Shown piece by piece: positions 16,485 to 24,905 of a stretch of 38,768 nt of DNA; the stretch's first letter is position 1; every line of letters starts with the position of its first letter. Made by a program: the position numbers and the translations under genes. Location of the stretch: the NCBI GenBank assembly GCA_004010275.1, contig RBWT01000070.1, positions 1-38,768 of the forward strand, given 5' to 3'. This DNA comes from Streptomyces huasconensis (GTDB lineage: Bacteria; Actinomycetota; Actinomycetes; Streptomycetales; Streptomycetaceae). Below the pieces are notes generated by a model. The model had not been told where the DNA came from. It did no database searches and saw only the letters and a program-made list of their open reading frames with translations.

Positions 16485-17721
16485 CTAGCGCACCGACGCG
16501 ACCCGGAAGGTCAGCCCCGCCGCGTCCAGGCGCGCGATGAGCGCGTCGCCCATCGCCTCGGCCGTGGTGACCTGCCCCGCGGACGGCGGCAGTTCGTCCA
16601 GCGCGAGGCAGAGCGCCGACTCGGCCAGCATCTTCGCCGTCTCGTCGTACCCCGGGTCGCCGCCCGCGACCTCGGTGAAGACCCGCTTGCCGCCGCCCTC
16701 TGACGACGAACCGCACCGAGAACCACGTCCGGTCCCTGACCTCCTTGCCCGGCCCGTCGCCGGGCTTGAGGCGGCCGGACAACCACCGCCGCACGGGCGG
16801 CAGTTGCGCGGCCGCCAGCAGACCGCCGAGGGCCACGGGCCCGCCCAGGGCCATCGGCAGCGTCTTCACGGCCGCGTAGTGGCGGTAGCGGAAGTCCGGC
16901 CCGTACCGCTCCAGGGCGCGCGCGGAGCGCTGCACGACCTGCGGGTCGATGGTCGGCAGCGGCAGCGCCCAGGCGCCGACCTCGGCCGCGTACCGCGGTG
17001 GCCCCAGGCGGCGCGTACGCCGTGCGGCGGTCGGGCGTGGCTCGAGGCGGCGCCGGTCCTTCGCGGCGGCCAGCATCTGCCGCCCCCGCCCGAACTGGTT
17101 GAGCGCGGAGGCGAACGTCCCGCCCGAGAAACGTCCGTTGGTCCGCACGAACCCGTCCACCCGCAACGGCACACCCTCGGGCAACTGCTGCACCGTGAAG
17201 TACGCGCCCAGGTCGTGCGGGACCGAGTCGAAGCCGCACGCGTGCACGAGCCGGGCCCCGGTCTCCCGCGCGCGGGCGTCGTGCCGCACGTACATGAGGT
17301 CGACGAACTCCGGCTCACCCGTCAGGTCCACGTAGTCCGTGCCCGCCTCCGCGCACGCGCCCACCAGTTCCTGGCCGTACGTGAGGTAGGGGCCGACGGT
17401 CGTGGCCACCACGCGCGCGTGGGACGCCATGTCCCGCAGGGAGGCGGGGTCCGCCACATCGGCCCGCACCAGCGGCAGTCCGGCACACGCCGGGTCGAGC
17501 GCGGCCAACCGCTCCCGCAGCTTCTCCAGCTTCGCGGTGTCACGCCCCGCGAGCGCCCAGCGCAGCCCCTCGGGCGCGTGCGCGGCCAGGTACTCCGCCG
17601 TGAGCACCCCCACGAAACCGGTCGCTCCGAAGAGCACGATGTCGTACGCGCGATCCCTCTTCGCACCGCTCGCCGTGGTCCCGCTGCCCTCACTGCTCTC
17701 GCCGTGCTGCTGACTGGTCAT
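16485..17721 (-). CDS. Saccharopine-dehydrogenase-like / trans-acting enoyl reductase family protein, one frameshift
   Basis: Restored to about 411 residues. The N-terminus has an NAD(P)-binding Rossmann motif (LFGATGFVG, near 30-38) and the sequence GPYLTYGQELVGACAEAGTDYVDLTGE, typical of the saccharopine dehydrogenase NADP-binding family whose mycobacterial relatives act as trans-acting enoyl reductases in lipid synthesis. HACGFDSVPHDLGAY is another family block. The frame breaks at 16701, where one surplus base separates RFVV from EGGGKRVFTEVAGGDPGYDE; the restored frame stops at 16485, not at the later stop of the shifted frame. GGAGAGG precedes the ATG. It is divergent from the fatty-acid degradation operon, so a lipid role is plausible. 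The substrate is unknown. Confidence 0.82.
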
Positions 17722-17766
17722 GGCACCTCTCCGTCGTACGCCGGGGCGGTTGTGGGTGCCGAGGCT

Positions 17767-17788
17767 AGCAATTCGCTAAGCGCTTGCT
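17767..17788. promoter_or_regulatory. Inverted repeat between the reductase and the racemase operon
   Basis: AGCAA (17767-17771) and TTGCT (17784-17788) face each other across 12 bases that include the palindrome AAGCGCTT. It resembles the AAGCGCTTGCT-type half-sites of TetR-family regulators near lipid genes in actinobacteria. The arms are short, so this is tentative. Confidence 0.3.
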
Positions 17789-17798
17789 CCTCAGGGGC

Positions 17799-17836
17799 TT
17801 GTGCGCGGTGGAACACGTTCTTAGCATCACTGGTGT
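17799..17836 (+). promoter_or_regulatory. Promoter and candidate operator of the beta-oxidation operon
   Basis: A -35 TTGTGC (17799-17804) and a -10 TAGCAT (17822-17827) are spaced by 17 bp. The word TCACTGGTGT (17827-17836) begins on the last base of the -10 and covers the expected transcription start. The same CACTGGTGT occurs, inverted, between the MerR-family regulator and the acyl-CoA synthetase gene. A bound protein here would block transcription. Confidence 0.5.
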
Positions 17837-17868
17837 TACATCAGTTGTGTCATAACGCTGGGGGCTCA

Positions 17869-19010
17869 ATGGCAGTACCGGGCAAGGGCGTTAACGGTCC
17901 GCTCGCCGGGGTGCGCGTGGTGGAGCTGGCGGGCATCGGGCCCGGCCCGTTCGCGGCCATGCTCCTGGCCGATCTCGGCGCCGACGTCGTACGCGTGGAC
18001 CGGCCGGGCGGCGCCGGCCTCGCCATCGACCCGGCGTTCGACGTCACCAACCGCAACAAGCGCTCCGTGGTGATCGACCTGAAGGCACCCGGCGGCGCCG
18101 CACAGGTCCTCGACCTGGCCGAGCGCGCCGACATCCGCATCGAGGGCTACCGCCCCGGCGTGGCCGAGCGCCTCGGCGTCGGCCCCGAGGAGTGCCACGC
18201 CCGCAACCCCCGGCTCGTCTACGGCCGGATGACCGGCTGGGGCCAGGAGGGACCGCTCGCGCCCCGCGCCGGGCACGACATCGCGTACATCGCCATCACC
18301 GGCACCCTCGGCATGATCGGCGACGAAGGGGAGCCGCCCGCGATCCCCGCGAACCTCCTGGGCGACTACGCGGGCGGCTCGCTCTACCTCGTCGTCGGCG
18401 TCCTCGCCGCGCTCACCCACGCGCGCGCGGGTGGGCGAGGGGCAGGTCGTGGACGCCGCGATCGTGGACGGGGCGTCCCACCTCTCCGCCATGATCCACG
18501 GCATGCTCGCCGCCGGTGGCTGGCAGGACCGCCGCGGTGCCAACCTCCTCGACGGCGGCTGCCCCTTCTACGGCACCTACGAGACCTCCGACGGCGGCCA
18601 CATGGCCGTGGGCGCCCTGGAGCAGCAGTTCTACGACGAGTTCATCGCGCTGCTGGACCTGACCGAGGCGGCGCCCGCCCGCAAGGACCTGGCGCGCTGG
18701 GGCGACCTGCGCGAGGCCGTCGCCGCCCGCTTCAAGGAACGTACGCGCGAGGAGTGGACGGCCGTCTTCGAGGGCTCCGACGCCTGCGTGGCGCCGGTGC
18801 TGTCCCTGCGCGAGGCGCCCACGCACCCCCACCTCGCCGCCCGCGGCACCTTCACCGACCACGGCGGCATCACCCAGCCCGCCCCCGCGCCCCGCTTCTC
18901 CGCCACCCCCACGCGCGTGCGCACCCGGTCCCGCGCGGCCGGGTGCCGACACCACCGACGTGGCCCGCGACTGGGACGTACCGGCCCTCACGCCCCCGAC
19001 GACGCCATGA
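17869..19010 (+). CDS. 2-methylacyl-CoA racemase (CaiB/BaiF CoA-transferase family III), two frameshifts
   Basis: Restored to about 379 residues. It interconverts (2R)- and (2S)-2-methylacyl-CoAs so branched chains can enter beta-oxidation. The start VRVVELAGIGPGPFAA matches Mycobacterium tuberculosis MCR, and His136, Asp166 and Glu251 (in PRAGHDIAY, NLLGDYAGG and VGALEQQFY) fall exactly ten residues beyond MCR's catalytic His126, Asp156 and Glu241. Surplus bases break the frame near 18430 (in a GCGCGCGCGGG run) and between about 18925 and 18945; removing both gives a clean end at 19010. GGGGG lies before the ATG at 17869. It leads an operon with acyl-CoA dehydrogenase, thiolase and FadB. Confidence 0.9.
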
Positions 19011-19065
19011 TGACCGCCAACCGCCAAGGGCAGGCCCGCACCGGGCCCCAGGAGGCCACGTACCG

Positions 19066-20208
19066 ATGAAACGGCAGATCTTCTCCGCCGAGCACGACGC
19101 GTTCCGCGAGACCGTGCGCACCTTCCTCGCCAAGGAGGTGCTTCCGCACTACGAGCAGTGGGAGAAGGACGGCATCGTCTCCCGCGAGGCGTGGCTCGCG
19201 GCCGGACGGCAGGGGCTGCTCGGGCTCGCCGTCCCGGAGGAGTACGGCGGGGGCGGGAACGCCGACTTCCGCTACTCCGCGGTCCTCGCCGAGGAGTTCA
19301 CCCGCGCGGGCGCCGCCGGGCTCGCGATCGGCCTGCACAACGACATCATCGGCCCCTACCTGACCTCGCTCGCCACCGAGGAGCAGAAGCGCCGCTGGCT
19401 GCCCGGTTTCTGCACCGGGGAGATCATCACGGCCATCGCGATGACCGAGCCCGGCGCGGGCTCCGACCTCCAGGGCGTCCGCACCAGCGCCGAGGACCAC
19501 GGCGACCACTGGGTGCTGAACGGCTCCAAGACGTTCATCTCGAACGGCATCCTCGCCGACCTCGTCATCGTCGTCGCCAAGACGTCCCCCGAAGGCGGCG
19601 CCCACGGCCTGTCCCTGCTCGTCGTCGAGCGCGGCATGGCGGGCTTCGAGCGGGGCCGCAACCTCGACAAGATCGGCCAGAAGGCCCAGGACACCGCCGA
19701 GCTGTTCTTCCACGACGTACGCGTCCCCAAGGAGAACCTCCTCGGCGAGCTGAACGGCGCCTTCATCCACCTGATGACCAACCTCGCGCAGGAGCGCATG
19801 GGCATCGCCGTCGCGGGGATCGCCGCCGCCGAGCACCTCCTGGAGATCACCACGGCGTACGTGAAGGAGCGCGAGGCCTTCGGGCGGCCGCTGGCCAAGC
19901 TCCAGCACATCCGCTTCGAGATCGCGGAGATGGCCACCGAGTGCGCCGTCACCCGTACGTTCCTCGACCGGTGCATCGTCGATCACTCGAACGGGGAGCT
20001 GGACGCCGTCCACGCGTCGATGGCGAAGTGGTGGGCCACCGAGCTGCAGAAGCGCGTCGCCGACCGCTGCCTGCAACTGCACGGCGGCTACGGCTACATG
20101 ACGGAGTACCGCGTCGCGAAGGCCTTCACCGACGGACGCATCCAGACCATCTACGGCGGCACGACCGAGATCATGAAGGAGATCATCGGCCGTTCCGTCC
20201 TCGGCTGA
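19066..20208 (+). CDS. Acyl-CoA dehydrogenase
   Basis: A 380-residue flavoprotein that makes the first oxidation of beta-oxidation, acyl-CoA to trans-2-enoyl-CoA, passing electrons to ETF. TEPGAGSDLQG (near 127-137) and LNGSKTFISNG are the FAD- and substrate-binding blocks; REAFGRPLAKLQ and LHGGYGYMTEY are the C-terminal marks. The loop that carries the catalytic Glu in medium-chain enzymes (YEGT) reads YGGT here, so the base is probably Glu243 in AQERMG, as in isovaleryl- and long-chain-type enzymes. AGGAGG precedes the ATG. It starts 55 bases after the racemase stop. Confidence 0.95.
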   Translation: MKRQIFSAEHDAFRETVRTFLAKEVLPHYEQWEKDGIVSREAWLAAGRQGLLGLAVPEEYGGGGNADFRYSAVLAEEFTRAGAAGLAIGLHNDIIGPYLTSLATEEQKRRWLPGFCTGEIITAIAMTEPGAGSDLQGVRTSAEDHGDHWVLNGSKTFISNGILADLVIVVAKTSPEGGAHGLSLLVVERGMAGFERGRNLDKIGQKAQDTAELFFHDVRVPKENLLGELNGAFIHLMTNLAQERMGIAVAGIAAAEHLLEITTAYVKEREAFGRPLAKLQHIRFEIAEMATECAVTRTFLDRCIVDHSNGELDAVHASMAKWWATELQKRVADRCLQLHGGYGYMTEYRVAKAFTDGRIQTIYGGTTEIMKEIIGRSVLG

Positions 20209-20254
20209 GCCCCAGAGCCTCTCACCCCTCCCGGACACCCTGAAAGGCACACGC

Positions 20255-21469
20255 GTGACCACCGAAGCGTACGTATACGACGCGATCCGCACCCCGCGCG
20301 GACGCGGCAAGGCCAGTGGCGCCCTGCACGGCACCAAGCCGGTCGACCTCGTCGTCGGCCTGATCCACGAGCTGCGGGACCGGTTCCCCGGGCTCGACCC
20401 GGCCGCCATCGACGACATCGTCCTCGGTGTGGTCGGGCCCGTCGGCGACCAGGGCTCCGACATCGCGCGGATCGCGGCCATCGCGGCCGGTCTGCCCGAC
20501 ACGGTCGCGGGCGTGCAGGAGAACCGCTTCTGTGCCTCGGGACTGGAGGCGGTCAACCTCGCCGCCATGAAGGTCCGTTCCGGCTGGGAGGACCTGGTGC
20601 TCGCGGGCGGCGTCGAATCGATGTCGCGGGTGCCGATGGCCTCCGACGGCGGCGCCTGGTTCAACGACCCGATGACCAACTTCGAGACGAACTTCGCGCC
20701 GCAGGGCATCGGCGCCGACCTCATCGCCACCGTCGAGGGCTTCTCGCGGCGGGACGTGGACGAGTACGCGGCCCTCTCCCAGGAGCGCGCCGCCGCGGCC
20801 TGGAAGGACGGGCGCTTCGCCAGGTCCGTCGTCCCCGTCAAGGACCGCAACGGCCTCGTCGTCCTCGACCACGACGAGCACATGCGCCCCGGCACCACGG
20901 CCGACTCCCTCGCGGGGCTGAAGCCGTCCTTCAAGGACATCGGCGACATGGGCGGCTTCGACGCGGTCGCGCTGCAGAAGTACCACTGGATCGAGGAGAT
21001 CGACCACGTCCACCACGCGGGCAACTCCTCCGGCATCGTCGACGGCGCCTCGCTGGTCGCCGTCGGCACCAAGGAGGTCGGCGAGCGGTACGGCCTCACC
21101 CTGCGCGCGCGGATCGTCTCCGCGGCCGTCTCCGGCTCGGAGCCGCTGATCATGCTGACCGGGCCCGCGCCCGCGACGCGCAAGGCGCTGGCCAAGGCCG
21201 GGCTCACCATCGACGACATCGACCTCGTCGAGATCAACGAGGCGTTCGCGGCGGTCGTGCTGCGCTTTGTCAAGGACATGGGGCTGTCCCTGGACAAGGT
21301 GAACGTGAACGGCGGCGCGATCGCGCTCGGGCATCCGCTGGGGGCGACCGGGGCGATGATCCTCGGCACGTTGGTCGATGAGCTGGAGCGGCGGGACCTG
21401 CGGTACGGGTTGGCCACGTTGTGCGTGGGGGGCGGCATGGGCATCGCCACGATCGTGGAACGGCTGTAG
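20255..21469 (+). CDS. fadA: Acetyl-CoA C-acyltransferase (thiolase)
   Basis: A 404-residue thiolase that cleaves 3-ketoacyl-CoA with CoA, releasing acetyl-CoA. The acyl-accepting Cys93 is in ENRFCASGLEAVN, the catalytic His in GHPLGATGA near residue 360, and the second Cys near 390 in LCVGGGMG. The GTG start has GAAAGG before it. Its place between acyl-CoA dehydrogenase and the FadB-type protein supports a degradative role, not a biosynthetic one. The symbol is given by function and context. Confidence 0.95.
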   Translation: MTTEAYVYDAIRTPRGRGKASGALHGTKPVDLVVGLIHELRDRFPGLDPAAIDDIVLGVVGPVGDQGSDIARIAAIAAGLPDTVAGVQENRFCASGLEAVNLAAMKVRSGWEDLVLAGGVESMSRVPMASDGGAWFNDPMTNFETNFAPQGIGADLIATVEGFSRRDVDEYAALSQERAAAAWKDGRFARSVVPVKDRNGLVVLDHDEHMRPGTTADSLAGLKPSFKDIGDMGGFDAVALQKYHWIEEIDHVHHAGNSSGIVDGASLVAVGTKEVGERYGLTLRARIVSAAVSGSEPLIMLTGPAPATRKALAKAGLTIDDIDLVEINEAFAAVVLRFVKDMGLSLDKVNVNGGAIALGHPLGATGAMILGTLVDELERRDLRYGLATLCVGGGMGIATIVERL

Positions 21470-21526
21470 GGCTGCGCGCCGTTAGGGGCTGGGGTGCGTC
21501 GCCGACCGCGGGTGCGTCGTGGTCGC

Positions 21527-21626
21527 TCGCGCAGTTCCCCGCGCCCCTGAGGCAGCGGCTTCGCCGCGCCTCATGAAGGCGCACGCAGTGCGTCCTTCAG
21601 GGGGCGCGGGGGGAAACTGCGCGACC
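21527..21626. repeat. Long inverted repeat with nested hairpins between thiolase and fadB
   Basis: The left arm, GCGCAGTTCCCCGCGCCCCTGA at about 21529-21550, faces a right arm TCAGGGGGCGCGGGGGGAAACTGCGCG at about 21597-21623 with a few mismatches and bulges. Inside are two smaller hairpins, one around GGCTTCGCC and one formed by GAAGGCGCAC and GTGCGTCCTTC. The outer arms are a sequence commonly seen between Streptomyces genes. It could end transcription or stabilise or cut the operon message between the two genes. Confidence 0.7.
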
Positions 21627-21712
21627 AGCCCCCACCGGCGGACAGCCGGTCACGAACCCAGCCCCCCCAGACTCCGACCCCCGCCCGACACAGACCTCCC
21701 GGAGACACAGAC

Positions 21713-23883
21713 ATGACCGAAAGCACGACCATCCGCTGGGAACAGGACGACACCGGTGTCGTCACCCTCGTCCTGGACGACCCCAACCAGTCCGCGAACA
21801 CCATGAACCAGGCGTTCAAGGACTCCATCGCGGCGATCGCCGACGAGCGGAGGCCGAGAAGGAGTCGATCCGCGGCATCATCTACACCTCCGCCAAGAAG
21901 ACCTTCTTCGCGGGCGGCGACCTCAAGGAAATGATCAAGGTCGGGCCCGAGAACGCCCAGCAGGCGTTCGAGACGGGCAACGCCATCAAGAACTCGCTGC
22001 GCCGCATCGAGACCCTCGGCAAGCCCGTCGTCGCCGCCATCAACGGCGCCGCGCTCGGCGGCGGTTACGAGATCGCCCTCGCCGCCCACCACCGCGTCGC
22101 CCTGGACGCCCCCGGCTCCAAGATCGGCCTGCCCGAGGTCACCCTCGGCCTGCTGCCGGCCGGTGGCGGCGTCACCCGCACCGTACGCCTGATGGGCATC
22201 ACGGACGCGCTCCTGAAGGTGCTCCTCCAGGGAACCCAGTACAACCCGAAGCGCGCCCTGGAGAACGGCCTCGTCCACGAACTGGCCGCCACGCCCGAGG
22301 AGATGCTCGACAAGGCCCGCGCCTTCATCGACGCCAACCCCGAGTCGCAGCAGCCCTGGGACAAGCCCGGCTACCGCATCCCCGGCGGCACCCCGGCCCA
22401 CCCCAAGTTCGCGGCGAACCTGCCCGCGTTCCCCGCCAACCTCAAGAAGCAGCTCGCGGGCGCCCTCTACCCGGCCCCGCGCAACATCCTGGCCGCGGCC
22501 GTCGAGGGCTCCCAGGTCGACTTCGAGACCGCGCTGACCATCGAGGCCCGGTACTTCACCGAGCTGGTCACCGGCCAGACCGCCAAGAACATGATCCAGG
22601 CGTTCTTCTTCGACCTCCAGGCCGTCAACTCCGGAGCCAACCGCCCCAAGGACATCGAGCCGCGCCAGGTCCGCAAGGTCGCCGTCCTCGGCGCCGGGAT
22701 GATGGGCGCGGGCATCGCGTACTCCTGCGCCCGCGCGGGCATCGAGGTGGTCCTCAAGGACGTCTCCGAAGAGGCGGCGGCCAAGGGCAAGGGCTACTCC
22801 GAGAAGCTCTGCGCCAAGGCCGTCCAGCGCGGACGTACGACGCAGGAGAAGGCGGACGCGCTGCTCGCCCGCATCACTCCCACCGCCAACCCGCAGGCGC
22901 TCGCCGGCTGCGACGCCGTGATCGAGGCGGTGTTCGAGGACACCTCGCTCAAGCACAAGGTGTTCCAGGAGATCCAGGAGATCGTCGAGCCGGACGCGCT
23001 GCTCTGCTCCAACACCTCCACCCTGCCGATCACCACCCTCGCCGAGGGCGTCACGCGCCCCGCCGACTTCATCGGGCTGCACTTCTTCTCGCCCGTCGAC
23101 AAGATGCCGCTCGTGGAGATCATCAAGGGCGAGCGGACCGGCGACGCGGCGCTCGCCCGCGCGTTCGACCTCGTACGCCAGATCAACAAGACGCCGATCG
23201 TCGTCAACGACTCGCGCGGCTTCTTCACCTCGCGCGTCATCGGGCAGTTCATCAACGAAGGCGTCGCGATGGTCGGCGAGGGCATCGAGCCCGCCTCCGT
23301 CGAGCAGGCCGCCGCGCAGGCGGGCTACCCGGCGAAGGTGCTGTCCCTGATGGACGAGCTGACCCTCACCCTGCCCCGCAAGATCCGCAACGAGACGAAG
23401 AAGGCCGTCGAGGCGGCGGGCGGCACCTGGGCGGGCCACCCCTCGGACAGCGTCATCGACCGCATGGTGGACGAGTTCGAGCGCCCCGGCCGCAGCGGGG
23501 GAGCGGGCTTCTACGACTACGAGGACGGCAAGCGCGGCAAGCTCTGGCCGGGTCTGCGCGAGCACTTCACCAAGCCGGGGCACGAGATCCCGTTCCAGGA
23601 CATGCAGGAGCGCATGCTCTTCTCCGAGGCGCTCGACACGGTGCGTCTCCTGGAGGAGAGCGTCCTGACGTCGGTGGCCGACGCCAACATCGGTTCCATC
23701 CTCGGCATCGGCTTCCCCGGCTGGACGGGCGGTGTGCTCCAGTACATCAACGGCTACGAAGGCGGCCTCCCCGGCTTCGTGGCACGCGCGCGTGAGCTGG
23801 CCGAGCGCTACGGAGAGCGGTTCACGCCGCCCGCGCTGCTGGTCGAGAAGGCGGAGAAGGGCGAGAAGTTCAGCGACGGCTGA
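21713..23883 (+). CDS. fadB: FadB-type enoyl-CoA hydratase / 3-hydroxyacyl-CoA dehydrogenase, one frameshift
   Basis: Restored to about 723 residues. It performs the two middle steps of beta-oxidation. The N-terminal crotonase domain shows FFAGGDLKEM, the oxyanion-hole GAALGGGYEIALA and LPEVTLGLLPAGGG with both catalytic Glu residues. The dehydrogenase domain starts at VAVLGAGMMGAGIA (NAD-binding) and has GLHFFSPVDKMPLVEI with the catalytic His, then two C-terminal dimerisation repeats. One base is missing near 21850; adding it turns the shifted frame into IADER-EAEKESIRGIIYTS. The 243-base gap before it holds a large inverted repeat. The thiolase just upstream is its usual complex partner. 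Confidence 0.95.
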
Positions 23884-23934
23884 CCTCGCGCCGACGGTGC
23901 GCGGGGGTGGCCGGACCCGCCGAGAGCTGTGCCT

Positions 23935-24703
23935 TCAGCTCTCCTTGAGCCACTCCCGCAGCTCCTCCTTGAGCGACCGCTGGAACGCCGTCACCAGCGC
24001 CTGTACCACCATCGGCTGCATATGGGCCGACAGCGACCGCATCGCCGCCACGTGCTCCGGGTCCGACTCGCGCTCGCGGTAAGGGCCCCACACCTCGTCC
24101 CGGAAGAGGCGGGACAGCTCGTGCGCGGCCGAACGCGTGTGCTCCAGCAACACCGTGCGCGCCGCCAGGATCGTCTCGTGCGCGATCGGTACGTCCAGCA
24201 ACTGCACCCCGAGGCGCAGCAGCCCCAGATCCACGCGGTACGTCCCCGGGACCTCCGTCCGGGCGACCACGCTCATCGCCGCGAGCCGGTCCAGGTCCTC
24301 CTCGCCCAGCGCGCGCCCCGCCCTGCGCTCCAACTCGGCGCGCGGCACGTCCTCGGCGGAGTCGGGCGCCCAGGAAGCCACCAGCGCACGGTGGATGGCC
24401 AGGTCGTGCGCGCTCAGGTCGGGCGGCAGCTGCTCCAGATACCGCTCTATCGCGGCGAGCGTCATGCCCTGGTGCTGCACACCTCGATCAGCGCGAGCCG
24501 GGACAGGTGGTCCTGGCCGTAGTGCCCGACGCGGCGCGGCCCGATCACCGGCGGCGGCAGCAGCCCCCTGGTGCCGTAGAAGCGGATCGTGCGGACCGTC
24601 ACGCCCGCGCGCGCGGCCAGCTCGTCGACCGTGAACGTCGGTTCCTCGGCGCCGCGCGCGCCGCCCCCGCGTCCGTCGACACGCTTTCGGTGTCCGTCGC
24701 CAT
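23935..24703 (-). CDS. MerR-family transcriptional regulator, two frameshifts
   Basis: Restored to about 256 residues. After a short acidic start (ATDTESVSTDAG), residues about 27-90 form a MerR winged helix-turn-helix: FTVDELAARAGVTVRTIRFY, then GLLPPP and GHYGQDHLSRLALIEV. A helical effector region follows, with no Cys-rich metal site, so a metal sensor is unlikely. One missing base near 24650-24665 and another at 24479/24480 split the gene; adding the second gives IEV-LQHQGMTLAAIERYLEQLP, the expected dimer helix. It lies between fadB (converging) and the acyl-CoA synthetase gene (diverging). MerR-type regulators of fatty-acid and branched-chain degradation are known, so it is the best local candidate to control this module. 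Confidence 0.85.
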
Positions 24704-24905
24704 CGCAGCGCCCTCCCTCCCCGGCCGGCTCCGGCGGACCTCTCGCCGGTCCCGCGGCAATCCGGTCCAACAGTATTGCTGGCACACCAGTGTTGTGAAA
24801 CCCTCCGGGCCAGTCACACGCTCCGTCCACATGCTCCGTCGCGCGCCCCGCGAAGCCACAGTCACGCGTCCGCTCACGCCCAGCCGATGGCACCAGGAGG
24901 CGGTC
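24704..24905. promoter_or_regulatory. Divergent control region of the MerR gene and acyl-CoA synthetase
   Basis: ACACCAGTGT at 24784-24793 is the reverse complement of ACACTGGTGT, nine of whose ten bases match the TCACTGGTGT in the racemase promoter. It lies in the most AT-rich part of this region, flanked by AACAGTATTGCTGG and TGTTGTGAAA. This is the likely binding site of a shared regulator. Confidence 0.5.

Noticed and set aside
16537..20208. A single 1223-codon plus-strand frame
   Set aside because: It strings together antisense of the reductase gene, a frameshifted part of the racemase and the acyl-CoA dehydrogenase; these are separate genes.
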